NCBI GenBank assembly: GCA_026936335.1
Contig: JAPMXV010000009.1
Coordinates: forward strand, 1-64,000
Length of the DNA stretch: 64,000 nucleotides
Origin: Mantamonas sphyraenae
Taxonomy: Eukaryota; CRuMs; Mantamonadidae
Direction of reading: 5' to 3'
The position numbers and the translations under genes were made by a program. Shown here one piece after another: positions 19,698-35,500 of the stretch. Each line of letters starts with the position of its first letter. Position 1 is the first letter of the stretch. The notes below the pieces were generated by a model. The model was given only the letters and a program-made list of their open reading frames with translations. It was not told the origin of the DNA and searched no databases.

Positions 19698-22090
19698 ATG
19701 GCTGTGCGCACACTTCTCCTGCTCGCCCTGTGTGCTTGCGTGCTTGCCATGCCCACGGAAATGCACCTGAACAACGACGACAATGCGCTTGGCAACGATC
19801 CGACTGTGTACCAGGTTGGTGCCGGCATCTACGACGTCACCGGCCCGGCCGCCGAAACCGGAATGATGGGCTACGCCATGGTCAAGCAAAAGACCCATGG
19901 CCTGCACTTTCGCCAGCGTGCCCGCACAGTCATCATTGAGGATTCCAGGGAAATCGTGTTGTGCACACCAGCACAGACATCTGCATGACCTACCAGTCGC
20001 TGAAGCTTACCGTCGTCAAGCGCCTTCAGGCCAAGTACGGCAAGATGTACACGGTGGACAATGTTCTCATTTCGGGCATCCACACACACGCTGGACCCGG
20101 CGGCTACTCCTGGTATGTCCTCTACGACGTCACCACGGCCGGTTTCAGCAAGCAAAACTTCGACGCCATTGTCGACGGCATTGTCCAGTCCATTGTCCGT
20201 GCCCACGAGTCCATGCGGCCCTCGCACATCTTTTTCAACCAGGGCAAGCTCGTCAACAGCAACATCAAGTACGTTCCATGTTCCATCTCGGCCATGCGTC
20301 CCGCCGCTCCGCACGCGCAATCCGCGTGGACCGCCCCCCCCCGTTTTCCTCTTCTTCCTTCCCCGCTTTCCTGCTGTGCCCCTCCATCCCTCGCGTCTGC
20401 ACATCGACACGTCCATGCATGCACGCTTCCATTGGCCTCATGCCCCACCCAACCACCGCCCCTGTGCTGCCATGGCCCGTGCTGACGCCTCTGTGCTTTG
20501 CTTTGGTGGCATTCCGCTCTGCGCAGCCGTTCGCCCACCGCCTACCTCATGAACAGCGAAGAGGAGCGCGCCAAGTACCCGGACGGCGACACCGACAAGA
20601 CCATGGCTGTGCTCCGCTTCCAGGACCTGAACGGCAAGGATTTTGCGGCCATTGGCTGGTTCGCAGTGCACTGCACCTCCATGTTCAACACAAACCTGCT
20701 CATCTCGGGCGACAACAAGGGAATGGCTTCGTATCTGTTTGAGCGCCACATGAACCCCACCGACATGCCCCCCGGTTCCAAGGACGGCTTTGTGGCTCTG
20801 TTTCCGCAAACCAACAGCGGCGACGTCAGCCCCAACACGGCCGGCCCCTCCTGCCCCGACGGCAGCAAGTGTGACATCCTGCACTCCACCTGTGGTGGAC
20901 GCAATGAGGGCTGCCAGGGCCGTGGGCCGGCTGGCACCGACGATTTCAAGAACACCGAGATCATCGGCGGCCTCCAAATGCAGGCTGCCCTCGATCTGTT
21001 CAACAATGCCACGGAGTATCTCAACGGCACCGTGGACTTCCGCCACACCTTCCAGGACATGAGCAACCAGGCTGTGCAGGGCAAGTTCACCCAGAAGGGC
21101 AAGGACGGCAACACCTGCCGCGCTGCCATGGGGTATGCCTTTGCAGCAGGCACCACCGACGGCCCCGGCGAGTTTGACTTTACCCAGGCCGACAACAACA
21201 CGCAGGGCAACCCGTTCTGGAACTTCATCTCCTCCTTCCTGGCCAAGCCCACGCAAGACCAAATCCAGTGCCAGGCGCCCAAGCCCATCCTCCTGGACGT
21301 CGGCCAAATCAAGCCCTCGCACTGGACTCCCACCGTGTTGCCCACTCAGGTGCTCAAGATTGGCCAGTTGCTCATCCCAGCCGTGCCTGCCGAGTTCACC
21401 ACCATGGCCGGCCGCCGCGCGCGCGAATTTGTGGCCAAGGCCGCCGAAGAGACCGCCGGCAAACCCTACCACGTGGTGCTCGCAGGCTACGCCAACGCAT
21501 ACGCAAGTTATGTGGCCACCCAGCTCGAGTACGACCAGCAGCGCTACGAGGCCGCCTCCACCTTGTACGGGCCCTTCACCTTGGGTGCGTACATCCAGAG
21601 TCTGGACGCACTCACTCGCGACCTCCTCAGCGGAAAGGCTTCGCCCGATGGACCCACGCCCCTCGACCTCAGCAGCCACACCATCTCCTTTGAGCCGCCC
21701 GTCATTGTGGACGGCGTGCCCTCGGGCAAGAAGTTTGGCGACGTCGAGATGCAGCCTCAGGCAAGCTACCGCGCCGGAGACACTGTCACCGCCCAGTTCT
21801 GGGGCGCCAACCCGCGCAACAACCTGCTCACCGAATCCACCTTTATGACGGTGGAGAAGAAGGGCGACGCTGGCACCTGGACTGTCGTCTTTACCGATTC
21901 GCACATCGAAACGCGTTACCGCTGGGAGCGCCGCGGCCTGGACCACAGCCTCATCACGCAGGAGTGGGACATCAGCAGCGATGTTGCGCCGGGTACCTAC
22001 CGCATGCGCACCTTTGGCTACTCCAAGGATCTGCTTCAGGTCAAGAAGGCGTACTCTGGCGCCACGCAGGAATTCACCGTCACCCAGTGA
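19698..22090 (+). CDS. ASAH2: Neutral ceramidase with an apparent frameshift, two exons
   Basis: Hydrolyses ceramide to sphingosine and fatty acid, outside the cell or in lysosomes. ATG 19698 opens with a signal peptide (MAVRTLLLLALCACVLA). Family blocks follow: VGAGIYDVTGPA, STDICMTYQ, the zinc site ISGIHTHAGPGG, RSPTAYLMN, and NSGDVSPN with the nucleophilic Ser and the Cys-rich STCGG segment. A 258-nt intron (20269-20526, GTACGT donor) joins AA to C to rebuild NINRSPTAYL in phase. Between 19,959 and 19,970 the frame changes: VIIEDSREIVL is in one frame and STDICMTYQ in another, with no usable intron, so one base is missing or two are extra. It is either a sequence error or a broken gene. 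The rest is intact to the C-terminal Ig-like domain; about 711 residues if repaired. Confidence 0.88.
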
Positions 22091-22284
22091 TCCACACCGA
22101 ACAAAGCAGATGGTTTGACGTCTCTCACTGTCTCAGTTGACCAATACCTTGTTGCTCTTGCGCACACCGGGCCAAGCCGTACCTGACCTTTTTCCTTTGT
22201 TTGGAGAACTCCCTTTTTCCAAAACGCGATCCAACCCCTTCCCTTCCCGTGAACCCATTTCATCATCAACCAACCCGAAACAAC

Positions 22285-23670
22285 ATGCAAATCGAAGAGA
22301 TGAACCCAACCAACCTGATCCCGTACGCCGCCGAGCGCGCAGTGACGCGCAAGGCGCCCGAGGGTCTGGGCGTCCAGCCCTTTCTGGTGAAGCTGTACAA
22401 CCTGATGCACTCTGAGGAGGTCGAGGCCTCGTCGTGTGTTGAATGGAAGGCAGATACTAGTGGCACAATCAACGGCTTCCTGGTGCGAGACACCAAGATG
22501 CTCGAGAACGAGCTGCTGAAGCGCTTTTTCAACTCGTCCAAGTTTGCGACGCTGGTCCGCCAGCTTCACATCTACGGCTTTGTCAAGCGCACCACCAGCG
22601 AGGGCTGCTACTTCCAGAACCCGCACTTTGTGTACAACAAGCCCGAGGCGATGGTCAACATCGTTCGTCAGGCCAACGACCAGAACCGCAGTGGTCGTCG
22701 CAAGAAGAGCAGCAGCAGCAACGCAGGCAACGGCGGAAGCAGCAGCCGCGGCAGCCCCAACGCCGAAGAGCAGCGACTCCGCAAGGAGAATGCCCGTCTG
22801 CAGGAGCAGCTGCACACCGCCGTCATGCAGAGCAACATGGCAACCCAGGCCCTCATGAGCCTCGTCAACAACCTGTCCCGTTTGGGCAACGCTCAGCTCG
22901 GTAAGTGTCGGCGGACCTCTCGCGCAGAAAAGACATAGCTGCGTTTTTTTTTCCTCCCGTCCTCCATGGCCGCGGACGAAAACGCCCGCCTGTGCGCGTG
23001 ATTCATCTTTATTTTTATCTACATTGTCAGAGTTCATGTGCATGGACACGGCGGCGTCGTCACAGGCGCTGGCCGATGACGTACAACTCACGAATATGAT
23101 GCAAGGCGACGGTTTTTGGTTTTTCCCCCTTTCCCCCCGACGCTGAATGACGCAATTCCGAATGTGCTAACCCAGCCGCGCTGCACGCTTGCCTCGCACC
23201 CTGCCGATGCGTCTCGTTTGCCGACATGCACATCCCTTTCCCGCGACCCAGACACCATTGTGCAGCAATGCACGAATGGCCTGCCGAGCTTGGGCGAAAA
23301 GCGCGAGCGCGACGAGGACCTGGAACTTGGCCTGCCTGCATCGAAGCGCAGCCGCATCGCGTCGACGAGCAGCGAGGATTCGAGTGTGTCTGCGACGTCG
23401 TCGCGCACATACTTGAGGCAAGACAGCTGCGAGTCGCTTACCGAAGAGGCGTGGCCGAACCCCGAGGCGAGCTCACCGCTGAGCGAGAGCTCGTACGACA
23501 CGCTTGACACGCTGGAGAACACCATGGCAGCGGCACTGGACTCGCCGTCGGCTCTGAGCGAGATCAGCATGGACATGCACCTTGATGTCCACGCTTCCGA
23601 GCCGTCGGACATGTCGCAGCTTGCTTCGTTGGCGTCGGTGTTTGACGACGAGGCCGTGATGACGGTCTGA
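22285..23670 (+). CDS. HSF: Heat shock transcription factor, three exons
   Basis: Binds heat-shock elements as a trimer and drives stress genes in the nucleus. Model: 22285-22900, 23031-23080 and 23176-23670, 386 residues, phases consistent. Introns are 130 nt (GTAAGT...TCAG) and 95 nt (GTACAA...gctaacccag, with a good branch-point-like CTAAC). The DNA-binding domain fills residues about 30-130, with PFLVKLYNLM, FNSSKFATLVRQLHIYGFVK and FQNPHF. A basic Ser-rich linker (GRRKKSSSS) and a heptad-rich trimerisation helix (EEQRLRKENARLQEQL) follow. Exons 2 and 3 give an acidic Ser-rich region with KRSR, a possible nuclear signal, and a likely activation domain (DDEAVMTV end). The short middle exon is the least certain part. 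The next gene downstream is polyubiquitin. Confidence 0.88.
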
Positions 23671-26422
<2,752 letters not shown>

Positions 26423-26557
26423 GTGCCTTTGGGGCAACCCCAGTTGGCTCAAACTTCCCCCGCAGCGGCAGCTACGCCTGCTCGTTTCGGCTGTGACGTG
26501 TTGAGCACACAACAACAAACACCCCTTTCAACAACACATCTCCCCTTTCCATTCCCT

Positions 26558-29500
26558 TCACTCAAAATCATACTCACTGCGCGACTTCTTGGCAAGTTCT
26601 TTGCTCTGCTCCTGGATCAACTTGATCGAGTTGGCCATCAAGCGCTTCACATCCTCAGCTGCAATCTGTCGCTCCTCCAGCTCCTGTACGTGCTCCAACT
26701 GTGCCTGCAGCATCTTGTGCACGTGCTTCAGTTGCTTCACAAGCTCCTTCTTCTCCTTGGCGCTCTCCTCAAAACGCTCGTTCAGCTCCTGGAACCGAGC
26801 CTCCTCCACGCTCGCCAGTTTCTCCAGGTTACCCGTCAGCTGCGCGTTCACGTTTGTCAGCATCTCTGTGTTGCGCAGCATCTTTTCCACCTCTCCTTCC
26901 GCACGCTCCTTTGCCGTGCGCAGCGATTCCGCTTCGTCTCGGAGCGAGTCCCGCTCCTTCACCAGGCCTGCCTTTTGCTTCTGCAGCACCGCCACCTGCT
27001 TCATCTGCTCCTCCAGAAGCGACTCCGCCCCTTCCACCTTTTCTCCCATGCGTTCCATTGCCTCCTCCAGCTCCACAATCCGTGCCCGAGCTGCCTCGTG
27101 CTCCTCGTCCCGTGAGTGGATCAGCTTGTCCATGTGCGTCAGGATCGCTTCGCTGTTGCTGCCCACAAATCCAATCTCCAGCAACGACAGCAGCGCAATC
27201 TGCTGCAACTCCCCAGGGTAGTCGTCCTGCAGGAAAACCGCAAGCGCCTGCACCGCATTGTTCTCCTGCAGTGTGTTGCGGTTCTCTGCGTTGTTGTGGC
27301 AGCACGCACGCACAACGCCAAGCACTTTCAGCCGTTCTGCGTTTTCCGTGTTGTGCAAAAGGTGCAGCAGCACAGGCAGTCCCCCCTCCTCTCGGATCGC
27401 GTCCGTCTCCGCTGCCTCGCTTGTGCTCACATACAGCACCTCCAGCGCTGCCCGTGCCACCTCCTCCTTCGACGCATGCTTCTTCAGCACAGCTGTACAC
27501 AGGCCCAGCCCGCCACTCTCCAAAAACTCATCTCGGCACACTTTCACCGGTACACACTGGCCCAACGCTTGCAGCGCTGGCTTCTGCACGCGCACCTCGT
27601 CCACCCGCAGCAGCTCTGTCAACGCACGGATTCCATGCACGCTCACAATGTCGTCCAGGAACACGCGCTGTCGCGTCAGCTCAGGCATCAGCGTCACCAC
27701 GCGCGCAAGCACCGGCACGCTTTCGCTTTGCAGCAACGCAAAAACCGTACGCACGCCGTGGCACGTGCGCAAACGCTCCAAAAAGTCATCCAGGTCCATC
27801 GCTGCAAACTGCATCAGGATAAACGACAGATTCTCTGCAATCGCTGCGTGCCCATACTGCCGCGACAGCACCTGGCACACCCCTGGCACGCCACCTTCTC
27901 GCATCGCCGTTTCACACGAGCCCACGTTTCCGCTTGTGATCGACTTCAGCACAGACGTCACCGTCACCATCAGGCTTTCGTCCGGGTGCTGGAGCAGCGC
28001 AACAACCTGCTTGATAAACTCTTCGTTCTGCAAAACCCCACGCGCCTTTTTGTCTGCCGCCACAACGCTCACAGCAAGCAGCGCCTTGCTCATCAGCTCA
28101 AAGTCTTCGCTGTGCAGGCACTCAAACAGCGCGTCAAACCCATACTCCAGAATGTGGCCACGAACCACGCTGTTCCTGCCCAAAGCTGCAATGCACTCGC
28201 ACGCGTGCGCACGCACCATCTCGTTCCCGTGTTGCAGCAGCCTCATCACAAGCGTCACTCCATCCAACTCGTCCACCTGGTTCTGGTTTCCTTCGTTGTT
28301 TGCAAGCACCACTGCCAGCGCGTGTGTCGCCTCCACCACCACGTTCTCTTCCAGGATATCATCCGATTCTTCGTACTCTCGCATCACCTCCACCAGGTGT
28401 CGCACACCGCCCAACCCACGCACCATCTCCTGGTCCTCCGGCTGGCTCGCCAGCACGCTGATTGCAAAGCACGCCTGTCCCATCAACTCTGCAGACCCTT
28501 GTCCCGCCTCGCCCTCGCGACCAACCATCTCAATCAGCACAGACAGGCCTGCCTCCTGTCGGATCACAGGTTGGCACGCCTCGTTCCCTGCAAGCGCATA
28601 CAGGCACTCCAGCGCTCCTGCACGCACCTCCCAGTGCGAATCCTTCACGCTGCGCACAATCGTCCCAATTGCACGTTCCTCCACCAGCAGTGGACCCACT
28701 CCTTCCACGTCGTAGCTCGACAGCAGCGACACCGTCTCCAACGCACACACTCGCAGCTCCCGCTCCACCTCCATCCGTTCCGGCAGCAGCTCCACCAGCA
28801 GCGGCACAAGCGCACGCACGTGCTCCTCGTCAAACACATTGCCCAGCTTGCTCATCGCGTTGAACACCCCGCACGCAGCAAGTTTCAGGTCGGCGTACCC
28901 TTTGTCCAGCAGGCCCAACAGCGCGTCCACCCCTCCGCTCTTCAGAAATTGCTGGTGGTGACTCGCATTCCGGCCCAGAATCCCTCCCAGCGTCCCAATC
29001 GCTGCTTGCTGTATCTCAAAGCTCTTGCTGTCCAGCAAATCCACTAGCCGCCCAACCACAAACGCCTCGTGGTTGCGCGAAAAGCAAACCAGCAGCAGCA
29101 TCGACACAACCTGACACGTCACAGGCAGCAAGCTCTCCGGGCCCCTGTGCAACACATCGATCAATGGCTCTGCAATTTCCAGCACTGCAAACTCTGCCCC
29201 CGTCTCGGGAAAGTACTCCAGCAGCTTCACCACCATCTCCAGCGTCGGTTTGCCCAGCGATTCCACAAACTTGCTCGACACACGCGTCCAGTCGCGCATC
29301 GCCTCAAAGTCCGCTGGCACTTCCGTCTCCTCCAACAGCCCTACCTCCTCACCGGCTCCACCCTGCGCCGTCTCTGCCCACTCGTAGTAGTTTGCCAACA
29401 GAGCCAACGTGTCGCTCAGTGCATCCACCACACCCTTGTCAATTGCCGACTTGGCTGTCGACTCGCTCACAAGCATGCTGTTCACAATCGCCGTCGACAA

Positions 29501-32500
29501 TTGCCTCGCCCCAAGGTGTTCGTAGTACATCAACGACACCAGCAACGACATCCCGCGTGCCTTGCGCACAGCCCGCACCACAAAGTGCGCTCCGTTCACA
29601 AACGCAAGCATGCACTCCAATGCACGCAGCACAAGCCGAGTGCGCTCCACTTGCATCAGAGCAATAAGCACCTTCACAGCCCCCGCGCTCGTGTACGCCT
29701 CTCGGTTGCCTTCGATTCGGATTGTGTGCGCAAACACGTCCAGTGCCATTGCAATCGTCCCTGCGTCATTTCGCGTAGCCACAAGGTTGTCCACCACCAC
29801 AGGCACTAGTTCGTACTGCACCTCGTAGAACGGCGAGTCCTTTGGAGGCAGGGTGTCGATCAGCCGGCTCAAAATCGTCAGGCTTGTGTGTCGGATCGAC
29901 TCGCTCCTGTGGCGCAGCAGCTTTACCAGGCTCACGTAGATCTGGTATGTCTTCAGGGTGCGCAGGATGTCTCGCGAGATCTCCTCCTGGCTTAGCTCCT
30001 CCAGCAGCTCCAGAATCGCCCCATACAGCGATTCCTCTCGCAGCACCTCGATGCCCACGTACATCCCACTCACACCACTATCCTCATCCTCCTCCTCCCT
30101 GCCCTCTCCTCCTCGTCCCTCCTCGCCAACCATCTGTGGAAGTTGCAGACCTTCGTCTTCCGCACCCGCCTCCATATCAACATCGTCATCCTCGTCGTCT
30201 TCGTTGTCCACTGCATCTTGCAGAGCGCGCGGGTCTTCTCCAGGCTGCTGCTCCAAATCAAATGTTTCAAACGACGTGTCCGATCGCGGAAGCTGCGCCA
30301 CAAGAGCTGCCAGCCCGCCGCTCTCGCGGATCTCCTGCCGCACGTCCGACTCGGCGTCCACAGACGCAAACAGTTTCACCAAGCGTAGGCATGCCACGCC
30401 CAGAGGCACGCTCTGCGTATCCATCGTTGCCAATGTGCGCGGTACGAACTGCATCGCTTTGAACGTCTCCACCGGTTGCAGCTGCACAACCAGATTGCGC
30501 AGCGCGCCCAGAAGCATCACCCCACAGTACTCCTCGTCAGTGGCCAGCTCAAACTGGTACGGAAACTCTTCCATCGCATCAATCTGCTGGCTAATCAGCT
30601 CCGCGCTTGCAAGCATCGCCTCGTGGCCGCCCACACTCATCAGATGGGCACCTGCATTCACACGTCGGCTCAACGCAACCAAAAGCCGCGCAACCATCTT
30701 CAACACACTGCTGTGGTACACGCGCTGCTGGCTGCCCGCCACAGGCACAGGCAGGGCGCCAAGCAGAACTGTGCACACACGCTGTGTAAACTCGTTCCCT
30801 TTGCGATCTCGGAACGAGCTGCGGTTGATGTAATCCTCTAGCACCTGCATCACAAGCAACAGTGCGTCCTCTTGCACCTTGCGCCCAGATGCCGCCTCCA
30901 TCTTGCTTTCCAGCGAGCTCAGCATGCCGGCCATGCCCGCCCGGCTTGCAAGGATTGTCGACAACAGGTGGCCATATGCCTCCAGCGCCTCCTGCTGCAG
31001 CTCGGACGCACTTGCCATCTTGGCTGCGCTGGTTGGCGACGACGTCCCGCCAAGCTCGCCTGCGCTCGTGCTCGCCGCGTGCAGCGAAATGCTCTCGCTG
31101 TTGAACGGGATCATGTCCATCAGCACGTCGATGATCTTTTCCTCCAGCATGATGTCCAGGCACTCGTCGCCGCCCTCTTCGTCTTCCTCGCCCTTCTGCA
31201 CTGCCGCAAACGACCTCAGTGCGTCTGCCGCAAACGCGCTCGACCTGCCGTTCGATCCTCTCAGCAGACCCATCAACACCTGTACGCCTCCGCTCTCTGC
31301 AATGGCCTTGCGCCCTGCGTTCGATCCCATCGCCATCTGTGCAATCGTGTTCAGAATGCTCTGTTGCAGAGCTTCAGACCCTGCCGTTGTGCCCAGCAAC
31401 TGGAAGAACACGCCCAACGCGTCTCGTTCCAGCAACTCTGCATTGCACGCCTCGTTGCCTGCGAGCCCACCTACAATTCGCAGCAGAAGGCGCAGCATCT
31501 CCACATCCTCTACCACGTCTGCCCGCTGGCTTTCTTCGTGCGTCATCTGCAGAATCACCTGGATCCCATTGGCCTCCAGGATGCGCTCGCTCACATTTGC
31601 GTCCCTGTGCACAAGCAGCGCATCCAAACATCGCAGCGCAGACAATTGCAGCTGTTTCAGGTAAGCATACCGCGTCACCTCTCCCTCCACCACCGGCGTC
31701 TTTTCCACCTGGAACACAGCCTGCACATATTCCAGCACCGTGTGCAGCGCATTTGTCTCTGCAATCACCGTTGCGCCTCCTTCGTCGCTTCCAAGTATCA
31801 CCAACAGCTCCATCAGCCACGGCATGTACAGGCGTGCTGCGTTTCCGTTCACGTTCATGTCCCCACGCGCCAGTTCGCCAAGCTCGTCCAGCTCATCCAT
31901 CTCTTCCTCTTCCTCCTCCTCTTCCTCATCTTCATCTTCGTTCTGGCCCCGTGGCAGAAGCCACTCGGTATCCTCGCTCACAAGCGTCAGCAGACACGGA
32001 TCGCCACTCAGCTGCACAAACTCCTCCTGGAGCTCCAGCTGCACCGCGTGTTCAAAGTCCAACAGCGACATGCCGTCGTTCTCCCAGCGCAGTTTGCGTG
32101 GCGACATGAAATAGTGTAGCAGCCTGCGCATAGGCCCACTTGCACTAACCACGCTTGCCAGCCACTCGGCATCGCCTGAGCACAGCATACGCAGCAGATG
32201 CACAATCATAAACATCGGCAAGGCGTCGTCGTCGTGGTCGCCTCTCTCCAAGTGGAAGTAGTCCAACAGTGCAGAGATGGCTGACACGCCGCTGTTGGCC
32301 ATCAGCAACTCTTGTGCCCCCTTGCCCATCTCGGGCACCTGGCACACCAGCACAACCAGCATCAACACGCGCATCCACAGCGTATTGTGCATCGGGTCCA
32401 GCAGCAGCTGCGTGAGCGACGGCAGCAGAAGGTCTACGTTCTTGGACAGCAGCTTCATGTGCTGCGACGGAGCCATGCCCTCGTACACCATCGTTGTAAA

Positions 32501-35500
32501 CGCCGTCAGCAACGGGTCTTGCCATTCACCAGCCACACACAACACCTTGGCCATGCGGTACAGCAGCGCACGCCCCACATGCGCTCCCAGCATCTCCGGG
32601 TCGTTGGCAGCACTCAACTGCACCTGTGTCAGGAAACTGTCTCCCGTGAGCAGCAGTGACGTGTCGTCACGTCGCTGGCCCAGGTACGTCGACAGCGCCA
32701 CGAAGCCGCCTGCGCCCATAAACTTGGCAAACCACTGCGACCCCTTTGGGAAGTCCTTGCACACAAGGTACACCAGTTCCAGAACAAGCAGGTTGTCGTT
32801 GGTCGCTTGTTCGTTCAGGTAGCGCAGGAACATGGTGAAGCCTTGGTTCTCCGCCACCGTCTCTTGATAGCTGCGCAACCGCTCGGGGTCATCGTCCTGG
32901 ATTACGGACAACAGGATCGACAGCAGCGCCTGCTCCTTCCGCGACATGTGTGTCGGTGCAAGCTGCATGGCACGCTCCAGCACAGGCAACACAAATTCCA
33001 CCACGTGGCACTCGTGGAACACTTGGCCGTAGGCAGACGAGTGCTTCGCCAGCTGCAGCACGAGGTCTACCCCCACCATGCCGTACGTGTCCAGGTTGCT
33101 CAGAAGCACACGCAGCACACGCGTGTCACCCAGAAACATCGGCAGCGATGCCGCCGAGTCGTTCACAATGTTCAGAAACACGCGAAGGATGTTGACCACC
33201 GCAAAGTAGGTTGCCGAGTCTCGATCGGGCGTCTCCTCCTCCTGCGACTCCACAAACGCAAGCAACACACCCACGAGATCAATCTCCACAAACAGGTCAT
33301 GCCAGCGTTCCAGCTGGCCAAGTGGACGCGATTCGGTCGTAAACGTACTTTGTGTGCCAAACCGTTGCTGTTCGCCCGCACTGGCGTTCCCTCCGCTGCT
33401 TGCGGACAAACCTCCGCCGTCCAGACTCATGTTGGAGCTGCCTCGCTCAAGAAGTGCGCGTGTGCGCTGCCGCTTGAGTGTGCCCACGTTGCGTGCCTTG
33501 TTGCCTGTCTTTTTCATCACCGCACGCTGTGGAGGCTCCACCAATGCCTTGACCTGTTGCACCTTGAGCGGCGACGACACAAGGCGCACAGGGGACAGGT
33601 TTTGCACGAGCGTCTGCAGCAATTCGCTTGCCGCTTCCGCAGGCTCCTCTGCGCGGTAGGCAAATGTGCGCAGAACAGTGTGCAGACTCTTGCCCGTGCG
33701 TGCACTCTCCATCACCATCAACGTCACACTCCCGTGCGGCAGCTGGCCCTCTTCCGCTGCGCTCAAGCCCGTCTCATGCCGCAGCATACCGGTCAGCGCA
33801 CGCATGCTCGCATACACCGCCTCTTGCGACGGAGCCGTGGCGCACAGACGCAGCAGCTCTCCAGCAAACAGAGTACGCCACCTGTCACTCTTGACAATGC
33901 CTTCACACTGCGCCGTGCTTTCACTGTCCTCCAGCGTCGCCATCGACGCAAGCGTCTTGGCCACCAGCAGCTGCAGAGCTTGGGTTGCCTTCTTTCCCAA
34001 TGGTTCCAGGTAGAAATGGTGCAGGATGCAGTCACATCCCGTGTTGAACAGCGTCGGGGGCACAAATTCGCGCAGATTGGGCAGATGCGGATACGATTGC
34101 GCCTCCACAATGCTCGCCAAGGACGCGAAAGGAAGCATGTGTTCCCGCTCGCTCAGGTATTCCACCACACGCGTCTCGCGACACACAACCGCCAGCAGGC
34201 TCACCATAAGCTCAAACGTCGACGGAAACTGCAGGAACGTCAACAGGTAGTCCAGCAGTGGCTCATCTTTGTCCGTTGTCAACTCCAAAAGCGTCAGGCA
34301 CGCCTCGTTGTTGCGACGCAGCACGCCCACCAGCACACGCAGGATCATCTGCGTGCGGAACACATCCACCGCCTCTTGCTCGACAAGCAGCCTCAAAGGC
34401 TCGCCCACACGCTGCTTGAAAGTCGACTGGCTACGCACCATCACGTTCTTCTTGGACCTCGCGCGTTGCACACGGCGAGATGGCAAATGTGTAGGTGCTT
34501 TGCTCGTAGGCCTGGGCGGAGGCGGCGGCGATGCCATCGTCTCCTCCTCCTCGTCTTCGGGAGGAGGCGGCGGCGGAGGAAGCACACCGTCCTCTTCCAG
34601 CTCCTCGGGTTCTGGAGGCGGAGGCACATCGTCTTCTTCCTCATCCTCAGGCGGCGGAGGCGGCCCGTCGTCGTCCTCCAGCTCGTCGTCATGCATTGGC
34701 GCAGGCAACGGGATGTCTTCGTCGCTGTCGGGCTCCTCCTCGTCCGTGCTGTAGTCTGCAGCGGCTGGGGTGCTGCCGGCACTGCTGCTGGTGCTTTCTG
34801 CTGGTTGCGCCAGCACAAACTCGCCCTCTTCGTCCTCTTCGTCCTCTTCGTCCTCCTCTGCACCTGCTGCACTTTCGTACAGCCCCACACCTGTCGATGG
34901 CGTGCTCAGATTGTTCGTGAGGAACGTCAGCGCGTCCGGAGTGCCCAGCACGTCGACCAGGTCGGCGCTCTGGTCTTCTAGGGCAAGAAACAGCAGGCAG
35001 AGCTGGTGCAGGACGTGTTGCTCGTGCTTGGATCCCGTAAACAGCACCATGATGTGTTCCAGCGTCTGGGCTCCGTCGTGGGCGTCAAACGTGGCACGAT
35101 CCTCCTCCATGCTCTGCTCAAACTCTGCTGCACGTACGCCCAAGAAGCAGTACAACAGCGAGAGGGCCTTGGAGCGAATGGCTTCGTCCACAATGCGGCT
35201 TGCGGCCGCCTTGTACGTGTTGCGTCGCAGGATGGCCACCAGCAAACGCACCACGTTGACACGGCCATACCCGCGAAAGCGCTCGATGTCGGCCTGGTGC
35301 ACATCGTTGTCCACATTAAAGTTGCGCACGGTCAACGGGTGATGGTCGCGGCCCAGGCACATGCGCAGCATCAGGTGCAGGACGCCGTGGATCACGCTCG
35401 CGCGGGTGGTCGAATCGGCAAGGGTTTCCAGCAACACCTCGTGTCCTGACACGTTGCCAAACTGGTAGCGTGCCTTGTCGCCCTCCAGCACAAACGGATG

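Noticed and set aside
19956-19971. A 16-nt GT...AG segment as an intron explaining the ceramidase frameshift
   Set aside because: Its removal does not restore the frame that encodes STDICMTYQ, and it would be shorter than any known spliceosomal intron except in a few lineages.
27116-35342. Several long plus-strand frames opposite the giant ARM gene (for example 27116-29047 and 32807-34981)
   Set aside because: They are His/Gln/Arg-rich, lack family matches and follow the third-position bias of the minus-strand gene.
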